13,093 nucleotides of DNA from Dehalococcoidia bacterium (GCA_030606765.1 JAUWFX010000031.1:1-13093), one strand, 5' to 3'; positions 7,400-13,093 are shown, counted from the stretch's first letter. Numbers and translations are program-made. The notes: generated by a model from the sequence alone, not told the origin.

Positions 7400-8266
7400 T
7401 TACTCTAACTCCTTTAGTGCCCTTTCGGCTTCTTCCCACGTAGGTGCCTTGCCGTGAAATGCCACATTGTTTTCCATGAAGCTAACCCCTTTGCCCTTGA
7501 TGGTGCGGGCGATGATGACAGTGGGTTTGCCTTTTATCTTTTCAGCCCCTTGGCAAGCGGGCAGGATTTGGTCAAGGTCATGTCCGTCTATATCAATAGT
7601 ATGCCAGCCAAAGGCTTGCCATTTCTGAATAAAAGGCTCAAGGTTCATGATGTCGCGAGTCCATCCGCTGAGCTGCATACCATTGCAGTCAACTATGGTC
7701 GTTAGGTTATCTACTTTGAAGTGGGCCGCTGAAAGGGCCGCCTCCCAAGTTTGCCCTTCCTCACATTCTCCATCGCTAAGAAGAACATAGGTCCGGTGAG
7801 TTTTGGAATCCAGCCTGGTGGCCAGGGCGACGCCAATGGCAAAGGATAGACCCATACCCAAAGAACCAGCTGACATTTCTACCCCGGGAGTGGACTTCCT
7901 ATCAGTGTGTCCCTGGAGGCGGCTATCCAACTTTCTCAATGTTGTTAGCTCTGCCACGGGAAAGTAGCCAGCTTCAGCCAGGGCAGCGTATAAGATTGGG
8001 GCAGCATGTCCCTTGCTCAATATAAATCGGTCACGGTCTGACCACTGGGGATTTTTGGGGTTATAGCGCAAAACTTTAAAATAAAGGACAGTGATAATAT
8101 CAGCTGCTGATAGAGAGCCGCCAGGATGCCCACTGCCTGCTGTAGCTGTCATGGTGATTACGTGACGGCGCAGTTTCTTAGCCATTTCCTTGAGCTCTGC
8201 CGTGGACAGGTTGAATGTGTTACTGAGAGAGGTGCTTTCGGGGGATCCTTCGCTGTGATTTGGCAT
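7400..8266 (-). CDS. tkt: transketolase, N-terminal subunit
   Basis: This 288-aa protein is the diphosphate-binding half of a split transketolase. It shows AGSGHPGGSLS (His47), RFILSKGHAAPILYA (His87), SAGSLGMGLSFAIG, and the thiamine-diphosphate motif SDGECEEGQTWEAA ending at VDCN (Asp165, Asn195). The first glycine of the usual GDG is Ser here, which is common in this split type. The ATG at 8266 has no Shine-Dalgarno and is about 8 nt from the predicted transcription start. It is followed after 2 nt by the C-terminal subunit gene. Substrates are probably sugar phosphates; 1-deoxyxylulose synthase is less likely because that enzyme is a single chain. Confidence 0.95.
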   Translation of the reverse strand: MPNHSEGSPESTSLSNTFNLSTAELKEMAKKLRRHVITMTATAGSGHPGGSLSAADIITVLYFKVLRYNPKNPQWSDRDRFILSKGHAAPILYAALAEAGYFPVAELTTLRKLDSRLQGHTDRKSTPGVEMSAGSLGMGLSFAIGVALATRLDSKTHRTYVLLSDGECEEGQTWEAALSAAHFKVDNLTTIVDCNGMQLSGWTRDIMNLEPFIQKWQAFGWHTIDIDGHDLDQILPACQGAEKIKGKPTVIIARTIKGKGVSFMENNVAFHGKAPTWEEAERALKELE

Positions 8267-8278
8267 TGGTCAAGGATT

Positions 8279-8310
8279 ACATTGTAACTCAGAATGGCTT
8301 ACAATGTCTA
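8279..8310 (-). promoter_or_regulatory. transketolase promoter overlaid by a palindromic operator
   Basis: On the minus strand TAGACA (8310-8305) and TACAAT (8286-8281) lie 18 nt apart, each one base from consensus. A perfect inverted repeat, ACATTGTAA at 8279-8287 and TTACAATGT at 8299-8307 with an 11-nt spacer, covers the whole -10 box and half of the -35 box. The half-site spacing of 20 bp (two helical turns) suits a dimeric repressor. There is no T-run after it, so it is not a typical terminator. Confidence 0.5.
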
Positions 8311-8349
8311 TGGTGGGCGGGCTATCCTCAGACCAAAAGGGAGCATATT

Positions 8350-8985
8350 TTATATTGGGGGTATGAGGAGGCTCTTTAATTGAGTCAAATCGCTAAGAGA
8401 TTCCTGATGGTTTCTCCCCGACCTGTCAAGATAGAGAGCATTTATGCCAGTCTGTCGAGCATTGAGGAAATCAAATTGCCAATTATCACCCACATGGGTG
8501 ACGTGGCTCGGCTCGACGCCCATCTCTTCACATATCCCGAGGTAAAAATCAGGGCTTTTTAATTGCCTATAGTGTGAAACGGAAGAAAAAATTCGAACAA
8601 AATAAGGTTTGATATCGCGCAATAAGACATGCAGTAGCTCCAGTGGCGTGCCTGAGGCAACAATTAACTTATATTTATTGGCTAAGGAAGAAAGGACCTC
8701 AGTTATCTCAGGATAATAGGCTATCTTACCCAGGCAGCTCTGTATCACTGGCTCAGAAGAACCCAAGCCGAGATAGCTAAACCAGTATTCGATATCATAC
8801 CACTCAAGCCTCTGGTCGCCGATCCTGCTATACTCCTCAGCGATATGCCTCTTGGCTTGAGCAAGGTCAAGCCCTTTTTTCTGAGCATAAAGCGCAGGGA
8901 TAGCCTCATGCCAGATAGCCTCACTGAAATCAGGTGTTACCACTGTTCCCTCAGCATCAAAAGAGACTAATTCAATTTGCTTCAT
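8350..8985 (-). CDS. HAD-superfamily hydrolase with DxE motif I
   Basis: From the ATG at 8985 the protein is 211 aa, beginning MKQIELVSFDAEGTVV. That places the nucleophile Asp10 where HAD proteins usually have it. An upstream ATG at 9027 has AAGGGG 9 nt before it and would add 14 residues; the choice is open. A helical cap follows (about 17-80), then VASGT (motif II), Lys in YRQLKSPDF (motif III) and HVGDNWQFDFLNARQTG (motif IV). Motif I reads DAE instead of DxD, so the general acid/base aspartate is Glu12. Phosphatase activity is plausible but its substrate is unknown. It lies upstream of the transketolase pair and divergent from the radical SAM gene. Confidence 0.85.
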   Translation of the reverse strand: MKQIELVSFDAEGTVVTPDFSEAIWHEAIPALYAQKKGLDLAQAKRHIAEEYSRIGDQRLEWYDIEYWFSYLGLGSSEPVIQSCLGKIAYYPEITEVLSSLANKYKLIVASGTPLELLHVLLRDIKPYFVRIFSSVSHYRQLKSPDFYLGICEEMGVEPSHVTHVGDNWQFDFLNARQTGINALYLDRSGRNHQESLSDLTQLKSLLIPPI

Positions 8986-9050
8986 TTGAAATAATGATAT
9001 TATCATGGTAAGGAAGCGAAAGTCCATTTGTCTATTCCCCTTCAGCACGC

Positions 9051-9056
9051 TAAAAT
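9051..9056 (+). promoter_or_regulatory. possible -10 element of the radical SAM gene
   Basis: TAAAAT preceded by GC, ending 7 nt before the ATG at 9064; initiation at the usual distance would fall at or next to the A of ATG. No convincing -35 box. Supports 9064 over the TTG at 9028. Confidence 0.25.
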
Positions 9057-9063
9057 ACGCAGA

Positions 9064-10227
9064 ATGCTAAGTTACTCAGTCACAGAGAAGCTGGGCCATA
9101 CCTTTGAGCTAGGTCCTATAAGACCTCCCAGTGAAGCCTATTCCTTGCTGATAAGGGCGACCAGAAATTGCCCCTGGAATAGATGCCAGTTCTGCCCTGT
9201 ATACAAAGGCAGTAAGTTCGGGCTGAGGCCAGTAAACGAGATTATGAAAGATATTGAGGCGGTTAAGGCTATCAGCGAGGGTATAAAAGAAATAGCCTGG
9301 AAGATGGGCTATGGCGATAGAGTGAAGGAAGTAGCGGCAATGCTCTCTAATCAACTTCAATATGGACAATGTGTGCATAATGTTGCCCTCTGGCTTGGGA
9401 CAAGAGGCAAGACAGCCTTCCTTCAGGATTCTAACACCCTAATCATGCGCACCCCTGAGCTAACTCAGGTGATTACCTTCCTGAGAGAAACCCTTCCCAG
9501 CTTGAATAGAGTAACTACATATGCTCGGTCCCATACGGCAGCCAGAAAGCCGTTAGCGGAGTTAAAGGAACTCAAGGATGCCGGGCTGGATAGGATTCAC
9601 ATTGGATTGGAGACTGGCTACGACCCTTTGCTGGCTTATATGGAAAAAGGATGCACCGCTAAGAACCACATTGAGGGTGGAAAGAAGGTGAAAGAAGCAG
9701 GCATTTCTCTGTGTGAATATGTTATGCCTGGTCTTGGGGGCAAGAAAATGTCTCAAGAGCATGCCCGGGAAACAGCCAAGGTGTTAAACGAAATTGACCC
9801 TGATTATATCAGGCTGCGCAGCCTCCATGTCTCTCCGACTATGCCGTTGTGGGCCAGGTTGCAAGACGGAGATTTTGAGCTGCAAACAGAAGACGAAGTA
9901 GTAAAGGAAATAGCTATTTTCATCGAAAACTTGCAAGTTACCAGCTATCTTAAGAGCGACCATATACTTAACTTGTTGATGGAAGTCAAGGGCAAAATGC
10001 TTGAGGACAAAGGAAAATGCCTCAATATCATAAATAAGTATTTATCTTTGCCAGATGAGGAAAGGCTCAATTTCAAAGTTGGCAGGCGGACTGGTTTGTA
10101 CAATAGGCTAACTGACCTCAGTGATAGCTACAAACATGATAAAATAGAACAGGCTATAAAAAGCCTCAGAGCACAGGGTAGCAATGTTGAGGAGGCGACA
10201 TTCAGGCTGAGGAATAGCTTTATTTAA
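9064..10227 (+). CDS. radical SAM protein with a CPWNRCQFC cluster motif
   Basis: The protein is 387 aa from the ATG at 9064. A TTG at 9028 in frame would add 12 residues but would abut the HAD gene. The cluster motif is Cys36-x4-Cys41-x2-Cys44 within ATRNCPWNRCQFC, followed by VYKGSKFGLRPVNEI. This is the variant of the CX3CX2C motif seen in a family of anaerobe radical SAM proteins related to Elp3/MiaB-type folds. IHIGLETGYDPLLAYMEKG is the S-adenosylmethionine-binding strand. The C-terminal third is helical with no second cysteine cluster and no B12 domain. The reaction is unknown. TAAAAT at 9051-9056 lies 7 nt before the ATG, so the transcript may be leaderless. Confidence 0.88.
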   Translation: MLSYSVTEKLGHTFELGPIRPPSEAYSLLIRATRNCPWNRCQFCPVYKGSKFGLRPVNEIMKDIEAVKAISEGIKEIAWKMGYGDRVKEVAAMLSNQLQYGQCVHNVALWLGTRGKTAFLQDSNTLIMRTPELTQVITFLRETLPSLNRVTTYARSHTAARKPLAELKELKDAGLDRIHIGLETGYDPLLAYMEKGCTAKNHIEGGKKVKEAGISLCEYVMPGLGGKKMSQEHARETAKVLNEIDPDYIRLRSLHVSPTMPLWARLQDGDFELQTEDEVVKEIAIFIENLQVTSYLKSDHILNLLMEVKGKMLEDKGKCLNIINKYLSLPDEERLNFKVGRRTGLYNRLTDLSDSYKHDKIEQAIKSLRAQGSNVEEATFRLRNSFI

Positions 10228-10237
10228 TGGTAAAATC

Positions 10238-10366
10238 GTGGCAAAAGGATTTGTAAATCTAAATCGTTTCAAGCATGGCCGGGCAATAAAGCAGGACAGC
10301 AAACAAAAAGCCGATTTACAAAGTAAGAAGAAATCAGAGAGAGGGAACGTTAAATTTCGTGGCTAA
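10238..10366 (+). CDS. possible small basic ORF (42 aa)
   Basis: A GTG-started frame runs from just after the radical SAM gene to 8 nt inside the next gene. The product would be rich in Lys and Arg (it starts MAKGFVNLNRFKHGR), with no hydrophobic segment. There is no Shine-Dalgarno site, and I do not recognise it. The same stretch contains an inverted repeat, TTTGTAAATC at 10250-10259 and GATTTACAAA at 10313-10322. It may simply be spacer. Confidence 0.2.
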   Translation: MAKGFVNLNRFKHGRAIKQDSKQKADLQSKKKSERGNVKFRG

Positions 10367-10586
10367 AATAGACGAGCTCACCTACGGCTCTATAATAGTT
10401 GAAGGCAAGAAATACCGCAGGGATGTGCTGACTTTTTGCCAATGGCATGGTAAAGAGGCGAAAAGCCGGGCTCAGGAGAAAAACCTAAGCTTACTGGTTC
10501 AGCCATCCTATGATGCCGTAGTCAGGCTAAATGAGCTTGCCGAACGGAAGAAGAAGGTTGCTGACTTGATTCACATAACCTGCTAA
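10359..10586 (+). CDS. shortened Mth938-like domain protein
   Basis: The 75-aa product starts with GTG at 10359, with GAGAGAGGG upstream. Its first 24 residues (DELTYGSIIVEGKKYRRDV) match the N-terminal strands of Mth938-like proteins. Its last 38 (starting LLVQPSYDAVVRLNEL and ending KKVADLIHITC) match the conserved C-terminus, including the terminal HxTC. The middle of the fold, about 40 residues with the glycine-rich GTGxxG turn in normal ~115-120-aa members, is missing, replaced by a short QWHGKEAKSR stretch. There is no frameshift or stop, so this looks like an in-frame internal deletion. It may be a decaying gene or a minimal variant. Function of the family is unsettled. Confidence 0.65.
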   Translation: MAKIDELTYGSIIVEGKKYRRDVLTFCQWHGKEAKSRAQEKNLSLLVQPSYDAVVRLNELAERKKKVADLIHITC

Positions 10587-10600
10587 GGCATAGATTTATC

Positions 10601-10984
10601 TCAGCCTGGTTTCTTTGTAATGGTAGCGCGCTCAGATGTGCTTCTGGTATTTTCCTTGACATCCATAAATAATTTGAAAAGTTCCCTGGCCGCAAGCAGT
10701 AGTAGCCATGCCAGGAATGAGCCAATTATTCCTAGTACAGTCAGCAACCCACCTTCAATTTCTCCCGTGGTAATTCCCCAAATAATCGAACCAATAACGC
10801 CAACTATTAATACTATCCATGCTATGACCCTCAAAGCACTAGTCGCATATCTTATATAATAATACTCCCCTATCTTGTTTGCCTTCTGCCCCCTCTGCAA
10901 AATATCGTCTGTTTTCTTCCCGGGACTCAGTAGCCGCCGTTTTGGAATGAGCTTGCCGAACAAGGAAAAGATTACTGCCTTCAT
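10601..10984 (-). CDS. small membrane protein, tandem paralog A
   Basis: The 127-aa protein starts at the ATG 10984, with AGGTGG 8 nt upstream. It has a basic, soluble N-terminal 45 residues, two membrane segments (about 51-72 and 79-99) and a conserved tail, RELFKLFMDVKENTRST followed by TITKKPG. The membrane and tail portions are clearly homologous to the gene immediately upstream (11015-11314). The extra N-terminal part aligns loosely with the leader and RBS region of that copy, as if translation now starts further out. I do not recognise the family. It converges with the Mth938-like gene with only 14 nt between stops. Confidence 0.75.
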   Translation of the reverse strand: MKAVIFSLFGKLIPKRRLLSPGKKTDDILQRGQKANKIGEYYYIRYATSALRVIAWIVLIVGVIGSIIWGITTGEIEGGLLTVLGIIGSFLAWLLLLAARELFKLFMDVKENTRSTSERATITKKPG

Positions 10985-11014
10985 TAACATAACCACCTAA
11001 GGCATAAATTTATC

Positions 11015-11314
11015 TCAGATTGATTTCTTTGTAATGGTAATGCTCTCAGCCGTGTTTCTGGTGTTCTCTTCCACGTCCATAAAAAGGTAAAGGAGTTCCC
11101 TTGAGGCAAGCAAGAATACCCAGGTCAAGAAGGATAGAATTATTCCCCCAAAAACAAAGAAAACACCTGCAACTACACCTACAGCTCCATTCTCAGCGCT
11201 ACCCGTTATAATCCCGTAAACAATTGAACCAATAACGCCAGCCGCCAGTACTATCCACGCCACGACTCTCAAAACCTTGGCTGCAAAGGGTAGAAAACTA
11301 TACTTCTTTTGCAT
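11015..11314 (-). CDS. small membrane protein, tandem paralog B
   Basis: The 99-aa protein starts at ATG 11314 with AAAGGAGG 4 nt upstream. Two membrane segments (about 14-36 and 46-70) are followed by RELLYLFMDVEENTRNT and a TITKKSI end. LRVVAWIVLAAGVIGSI and the tail match paralog A nearly residue for residue, while the loop between the membrane segments is 6 residues longer (ENGAVGVVAGVFF region). Both termini are probably cytoplasmic (inference). No function is assigned. It lies 30 nt upstream of paralog A, likely in one transcript. Confidence 0.75.
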   Translation of the reverse strand: MQKKYSFLPFAAKVLRVVAWIVLAAGVIGSIVYGIITGSAENGAVGVVAGVFFVFGGIILSFLTWVFLLASRELLYLFMDVEENTRNTAESITITKKSI

Positions 11315-11332
11315 CTTGCCTCCTTTCTGTCC

Positions 11333-11443
11333 TTAAAGTTTTTCCAACAATATCTTGTAGTTGCCTGACTCATCAGGCACAATCACTTCATAACTTGCAG
11401 AACCTTGGACTTTACTCGAATTCGCCCTTCCCCAAGCTGACAA
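11333..11443 (-). pseudogene. possible coding remnant between membrane-protein genes
   Basis: One frame between the 11412-11726 and 11015-11314 genes reads like the end of a soluble protein: KVQGSASYEVIVPDESGN, then YKILLEKL and a stop at 11333. It has no ATG. A TTG at 11443 would overlap the upstream gene, and no Shine-Dalgarno is seen. The stretch includes the 7-bp hairpin TGCCTGA-CTCA-TCAGGCA (11362-11379). It could be a gene remnant or chance. Confidence 0.2.
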
Positions 11444-11726
11444 ATATAATGGCGAGTATCCCGAGAATCGCCCAGGGACCAAGTAGTGCACAGATAGACC
11501 CGGCAAGCGCCAGTCCCCAAGCCCTTCTTTTCAAGGCGTAGCTACCACCCACTATAGCAATTATCCCTAATACAATTATGGGAACAGCAATAGCGCTAAA
11601 CCATGGCATCCCAAAGAACCATCCGATGCCACCGACTACAGTAACTATTATACCGGTGATCACAGCAATGGCTCCTGCAATAATAGAGAGTATGCCCGCA
11701 GTTGTCGGCTTCCAAGTTCTTTCCAT
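11412..11726 (-). CDS. small hydrophobic membrane protein with three predicted TM segments
   Basis: The 104-aa protein begins MERTWKPTTAG and has hydrophobic segments at about 9-35, 44-63 and 69-98, with KRR at 66-68 marking a cytoplasmic loop. Alternating glycine and isoleucine/alanine (GILSIIAGAIAVITGII) is typical of small unassigned membrane proteins of anaerobes. The ATG at 11726 follows GAAAGGCGGG. A promoter lies about 30 nt upstream of the ATG. It heads the run that continues into paralogs B and A. Confidence 0.72.
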   Translation of the reverse strand: MERTWKPTTAGILSIIAGAIAVITGIIVTVVGGIGWFFGMPWFSAIAVPIIVLGIIAIVGGSYALKRRAWGLALAGSICALLGPWAILGILAIIFVSLGKGEFE

Positions 11727-11756
11727 GTCTTGCCCGCCTTTCTATCCTTTTACATA

Positions 11757-11785
11757 ACGATATAGTTAGAAGCTCTCATTGTCAA
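11757..11785 (-). promoter_or_regulatory. candidate sigma-70 promoter of the 11412-11726 gene
   Basis: TTGACA (11785-11780) and TATCGT (11762-11757) on the minus strand, 17 nt apart. The -35 box is perfect and sits in GTATTGACA, the same context as the promoter at 12144-12173. Confidence 0.45.
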
Positions 11786-11913
11786 TACCCCAAAACCTCA
11801 ACGACCACCACGGCAGCAGGTTTGCCCGCCGTAACCAAGCCGGCTCTGCAACCATCACACCCTTGTCTTGCCAGCAACAGTAAATCGTCACAACCCTCCA
11901 GGCAACCATCCAC
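11782..11913 (-). CDS. possible 43-aa cysteine-bearing ORF overlapping the 58-aa gene
   Basis: A GTG at 11913, with GGGA about 9 nt upstream, opens a frame overlapping the end of the 58-aa gene by 26 nt. The product begins MDGCLEGCDDLLLLARQ and continues GCDGCRAGL, giving C-x3-C (4, 8) and C-x2-C (19, 22), then a hydrophobic VVVVEVLGY end. Its stop overlaps the -35 box of the next promoter. It fills an otherwise empty 161-bp gap. Real coding is unproven. Confidence 0.25.
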   Translation of the reverse strand: MDGCLEGCDDLLLLARQGCDGCRAGLVTAGKPAAVVVVEVLGY

Positions 11914-12064
11914 AGCGAGCTTCCCAGGGTATGCATACCACGCCCACCAAGTCTAGAATTAACAGAATTACCCCGATTATCACACCTATCCCCAGGCTAA
12001 TAAGAAACATCCGCCACCATAATCCCCAAGCTAATTTCCAGGTTGGCTTTACCTCGTTATCCAT
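11888..12064 (-). CDS. 58-aa single-pass membrane protein
   Basis: The reading frame begins MDNEVKPTWKLAWGLWWRM, continues with a hydrophobic segment (about residues 19-44, FLISLGIGVIIGVILLIL) and ends CIPWEARCGWLPGGL. The ATG at 12064 has a perfect AAAGGAGG 8 nt upstream, and a consensus promoter lies about 80 nt further up, so I consider it real despite its size. The KPT near the N-terminus recalls the neighbouring 104-aa protein. Function unknown. Confidence 0.7.
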   Translation of the reverse strand: MDNEVKPTWKLAWGLWWRMFLISLGIGVIIGVILLILDLVGVVCIPWEARCGWLPGGL

Positions 12065-12143
12065 CTGCTATTCCTCCTTTCTTTGTTTTTCCAGGTTCCA
12101 AGCTTCTCAATTGATTGAATAGCTTCTGCGGTCCCTTCGTTTC

Positions 12144-12173
12144 ATTATAATTATAGCTATTACTCGATGTCAA
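12144..12173 (-). promoter_or_regulatory. consensus sigma-70 promoter of the small membrane-protein run
   Basis: TTGACA (12173-12168) and TATAAT (12149-12144) on the minus strand, both perfect, 18 nt apart. A second TATAAT overlaps the spacer. Initiation near 12137 gives a leader of about 73 nt before the ATG at 12064. Confidence 0.65.
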
Positions 12174-12194
12174 TACAGTTAAGGGATTGTTTAT

Positions 12195-12280
12195 TAAATC
12201 GCTCGTGGTGAGCTTATCGAACCATGGGCGGCACTCGAGAGCAGACCAGCTTGCCCTTGACTGCGCTCAGGACGGGGGGT
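12195..12280. repeat. pair of dispersed-repeat-type sequences downstream of elp3
   Basis: CTCGTGGTGAGCTTATCGAA (from 12203) and CTTGACTGCGCTCAGGACGG (from 12255) resemble two short interspersed repeat types often seen between genes of Dehalococcoidia-like genomes. The second folds into an imperfect hairpin around CTG-CGCT-CAG. They fill most of the gene-free stretch 12174-12314. Identification rests on recall of the pattern, not on other copies in this window. Confidence 0.4.
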
Positions 12281-12314
12281 TGCTAAACAGTCTCTCCGAA
12301 GGCTTCCAGGTAGC

Positions 12315-13093
12315 TTAACCAAGCTCCTTGACCATATAAGCGCCTTCCAGTCCATAACCAAGCGAGCGATAATACTCCCTGGCACCGACACCACTAAGCA
12401 CCGATAATTTGTCAGCCTTAAATTCCTCCCTGGCGATTCTCTCTGCCTCTCGAAGTAACCTTTCACCGAGACCTCGATGTTGAGCGGCTCGCTCCAGCCT
12501 CCCCCCCAGGGGAACTTCAGGACCGAAAATGTGTAGCTCCCTGACTACCGCTTTTTCCCCATTTATCCTCAACCTCAGCAAGCCAAACAAGGTTTCATTC
12601 GCATCCTCATAGGAAAGGAAGACCTCCCTCCCCCCCAAAGTTTCATAATTCATCCTGGTTAACCGGGGCTCACCAATTGCCCAGCCATCCCTCAGGCGAT
12701 GCCCATATTCCCGACAACGAATGCAGCTACAGCGAAGTCCTGTTTGCCCCATCCTCTTTCTAATAGTCCCCCTGAGCGCTAAGTCTCTGCTCCCGGCAAT
12801 GATAAATTTGCTGGGAATATCCCGCATCAACCTCGAAATCCTCACATATTTGGGAATTAGAGCTTTAATAGCCATAAGCAAATCGATCATTTCCTCATCA
12901 CCATAAGGCCGGTAGCGATTATCTCGATACCAACTCTCTAACTCACTCCCCTGAACTACCAGCGTGGGATAAAGCTTGAGCCCGTCAGGTCGAAAGCGCT
13001 CGTCTTCAAACAATTGCCGCGATAGCTCCAGGTCATGCTCAGGTGTTGACCCTGGTAAACCAGGCATCCAATGATAGTACACCTTAAAGCCAT
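12315..13093 (-). CDS. elp3: Elp3-type radical SAM/GNAT tRNA uridine-34 modification enzyme, N-terminus outside the window
   Basis: Elp3 attaches an acetyl-derived group to C5 of the wobble uridine of tRNA. The visible part begins in the radical SAM domain with GFKVYYHWMPGLPGSTPEHD and RFRPDGLKLYPTLVVQG. It continues through VRISRLMRDIP and the zinc-binding CSCIRC, and ends in the GNAT acetyltransferase domain: VRELHIFGPEVPLG, QHRGLGERLLREAE (acetyl-CoA loop) and SGVGAREYYRSLGY. The frame is open to the window edge, so the apparent GTG at 13082 is not the start. The 4Fe-4S cysteines lie outside. It is probably a single-subunit enzyme, as in bacteria and archaea lacking the Elongator complex. 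Confidence 0.96.
   Translation of the reverse strand, partial: GFKVYYHWMPGLPGSTPEHDLELSRQLFEDERFRPDGLKLYPTLVVQGSELESWYRDNRYRPYGDEEMIDLLMAIKALIPKYVRISRLMRDIPSKFIIAGSRDLALRGTIRKRMGQTGLRCSCIRCREYGHRLRDGWAIGEPRLTRMNYETLGGREVFLSYEDANETLFGLLRLRINGEKAVVRELHIFGPEVPLGGRLERAAQHRGLGERLLREAERIAREEFKADKLSVLSGVGAREYYRSLGYGLEGAYMVKELG

Noticed and set aside
7400..7439. Longer N-terminus of the transketolase C-terminal subunit beginning at 7439
   Set aside because: The extra 14 residues lie wholly inside the upstream gene and are basic and unconserved; the ATG at 7397 fits the family.
10250..10322. TTTGTAAATC / GATTTACAAA inverted repeat with a long loop as a mobile-element end or att site
   Set aside because: 10-bp AT-rich arms 53 nt apart without flanking duplications; insufficient evidence.
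11362..11379. TGCCTGA-CTCA-TCAGGCA hairpin as a terminator
   Set aside because: No T-run follows on either strand, and it lies inside a protein-like frame; left unassigned.
12194..12466. 90-codon minus-strand frame overlapping the end of elp3
   Set aside because: Different frame from the clear Elp3 GNAT domain and running through repeat-like spacer.
1..13093. tRNA, rRNA, CRISPR array, toxin-antitoxin or phage genes
   Set aside because: No cloverleaf, repeat-spacer pattern or recognisable family of these kinds was seen on reading both strands.

Overview
This window of about 13 kb looks like an ordinary bacterial chromosome of moderate GC, from an anaerobe. I favour the Chloroflexota class Dehalococcoidia or a relative. 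The grounds are a transketolase split into two subunit genes, a short clostridial-type ThiC, a small DUF6485 protein, a bacterial/archaeal Elp3, and interspersed short repeats of the CATTCTGA..GAAGAATCT and TCCTGAG..AGTCAAGG types. This placement is an inference from family resemblance. No RNA genes, phage genes or CRISPR array are visible.

Left part (1-4897), all minus strand. Transcription runs from DUF6485 and rph (ribonuclease PH) through thiC (thiamine pyrimidine synthesis), cinA, speD (S-adenosylmethionine decarboxylase) and speB (agmatinase-like, cut by the window edge). cinA, speD and speB overlap by a few bases and form a translationally coupled polyamine block. A roughly 100-bp inverted-repeat element lies between thiC and cinA and supplies part of the thiC stop codon. 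A divergent promoter region (4898-5052) separates this block from a plus-strand YprB-like exonuclease gene (5053-5571).

Middle part (5594-8985), minus strand: a membrane-anchored transglutaminase-like protein, the two transketolase subunits (C-terminal half downstream of the N-terminal half, 2 nt apart), and a HAD-family hydrolase with an altered motif I. The transketolase promoter is overlaid by a perfect 9-bp inverted repeat that looks like an operator.

Right part: a divergent plus-strand radical SAM gene (9064-10227) and an internally shortened Mth938-like gene (10359-10586) converge on a minus-strand run of small membrane-protein genes (10601-12064). Two of these are tandem paralogs. One 58-aa gene is too short for ordinary ORF calling but has a perfect Shine-Dalgarno site and a consensus sigma-70 promoter. 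The window ends in the 3' two-thirds of elp3.

The core metabolic genes are conventional. The points worth a second look are the catalytic-residue changes (SpeB, CinA C-domain, HAD protein), the element at the thiC stop, the palindrome on the transketolase promoter, the shortened Mth938 gene, and the duplicated small membrane-protein cluster. I did not find a clear new defence or mobile system.
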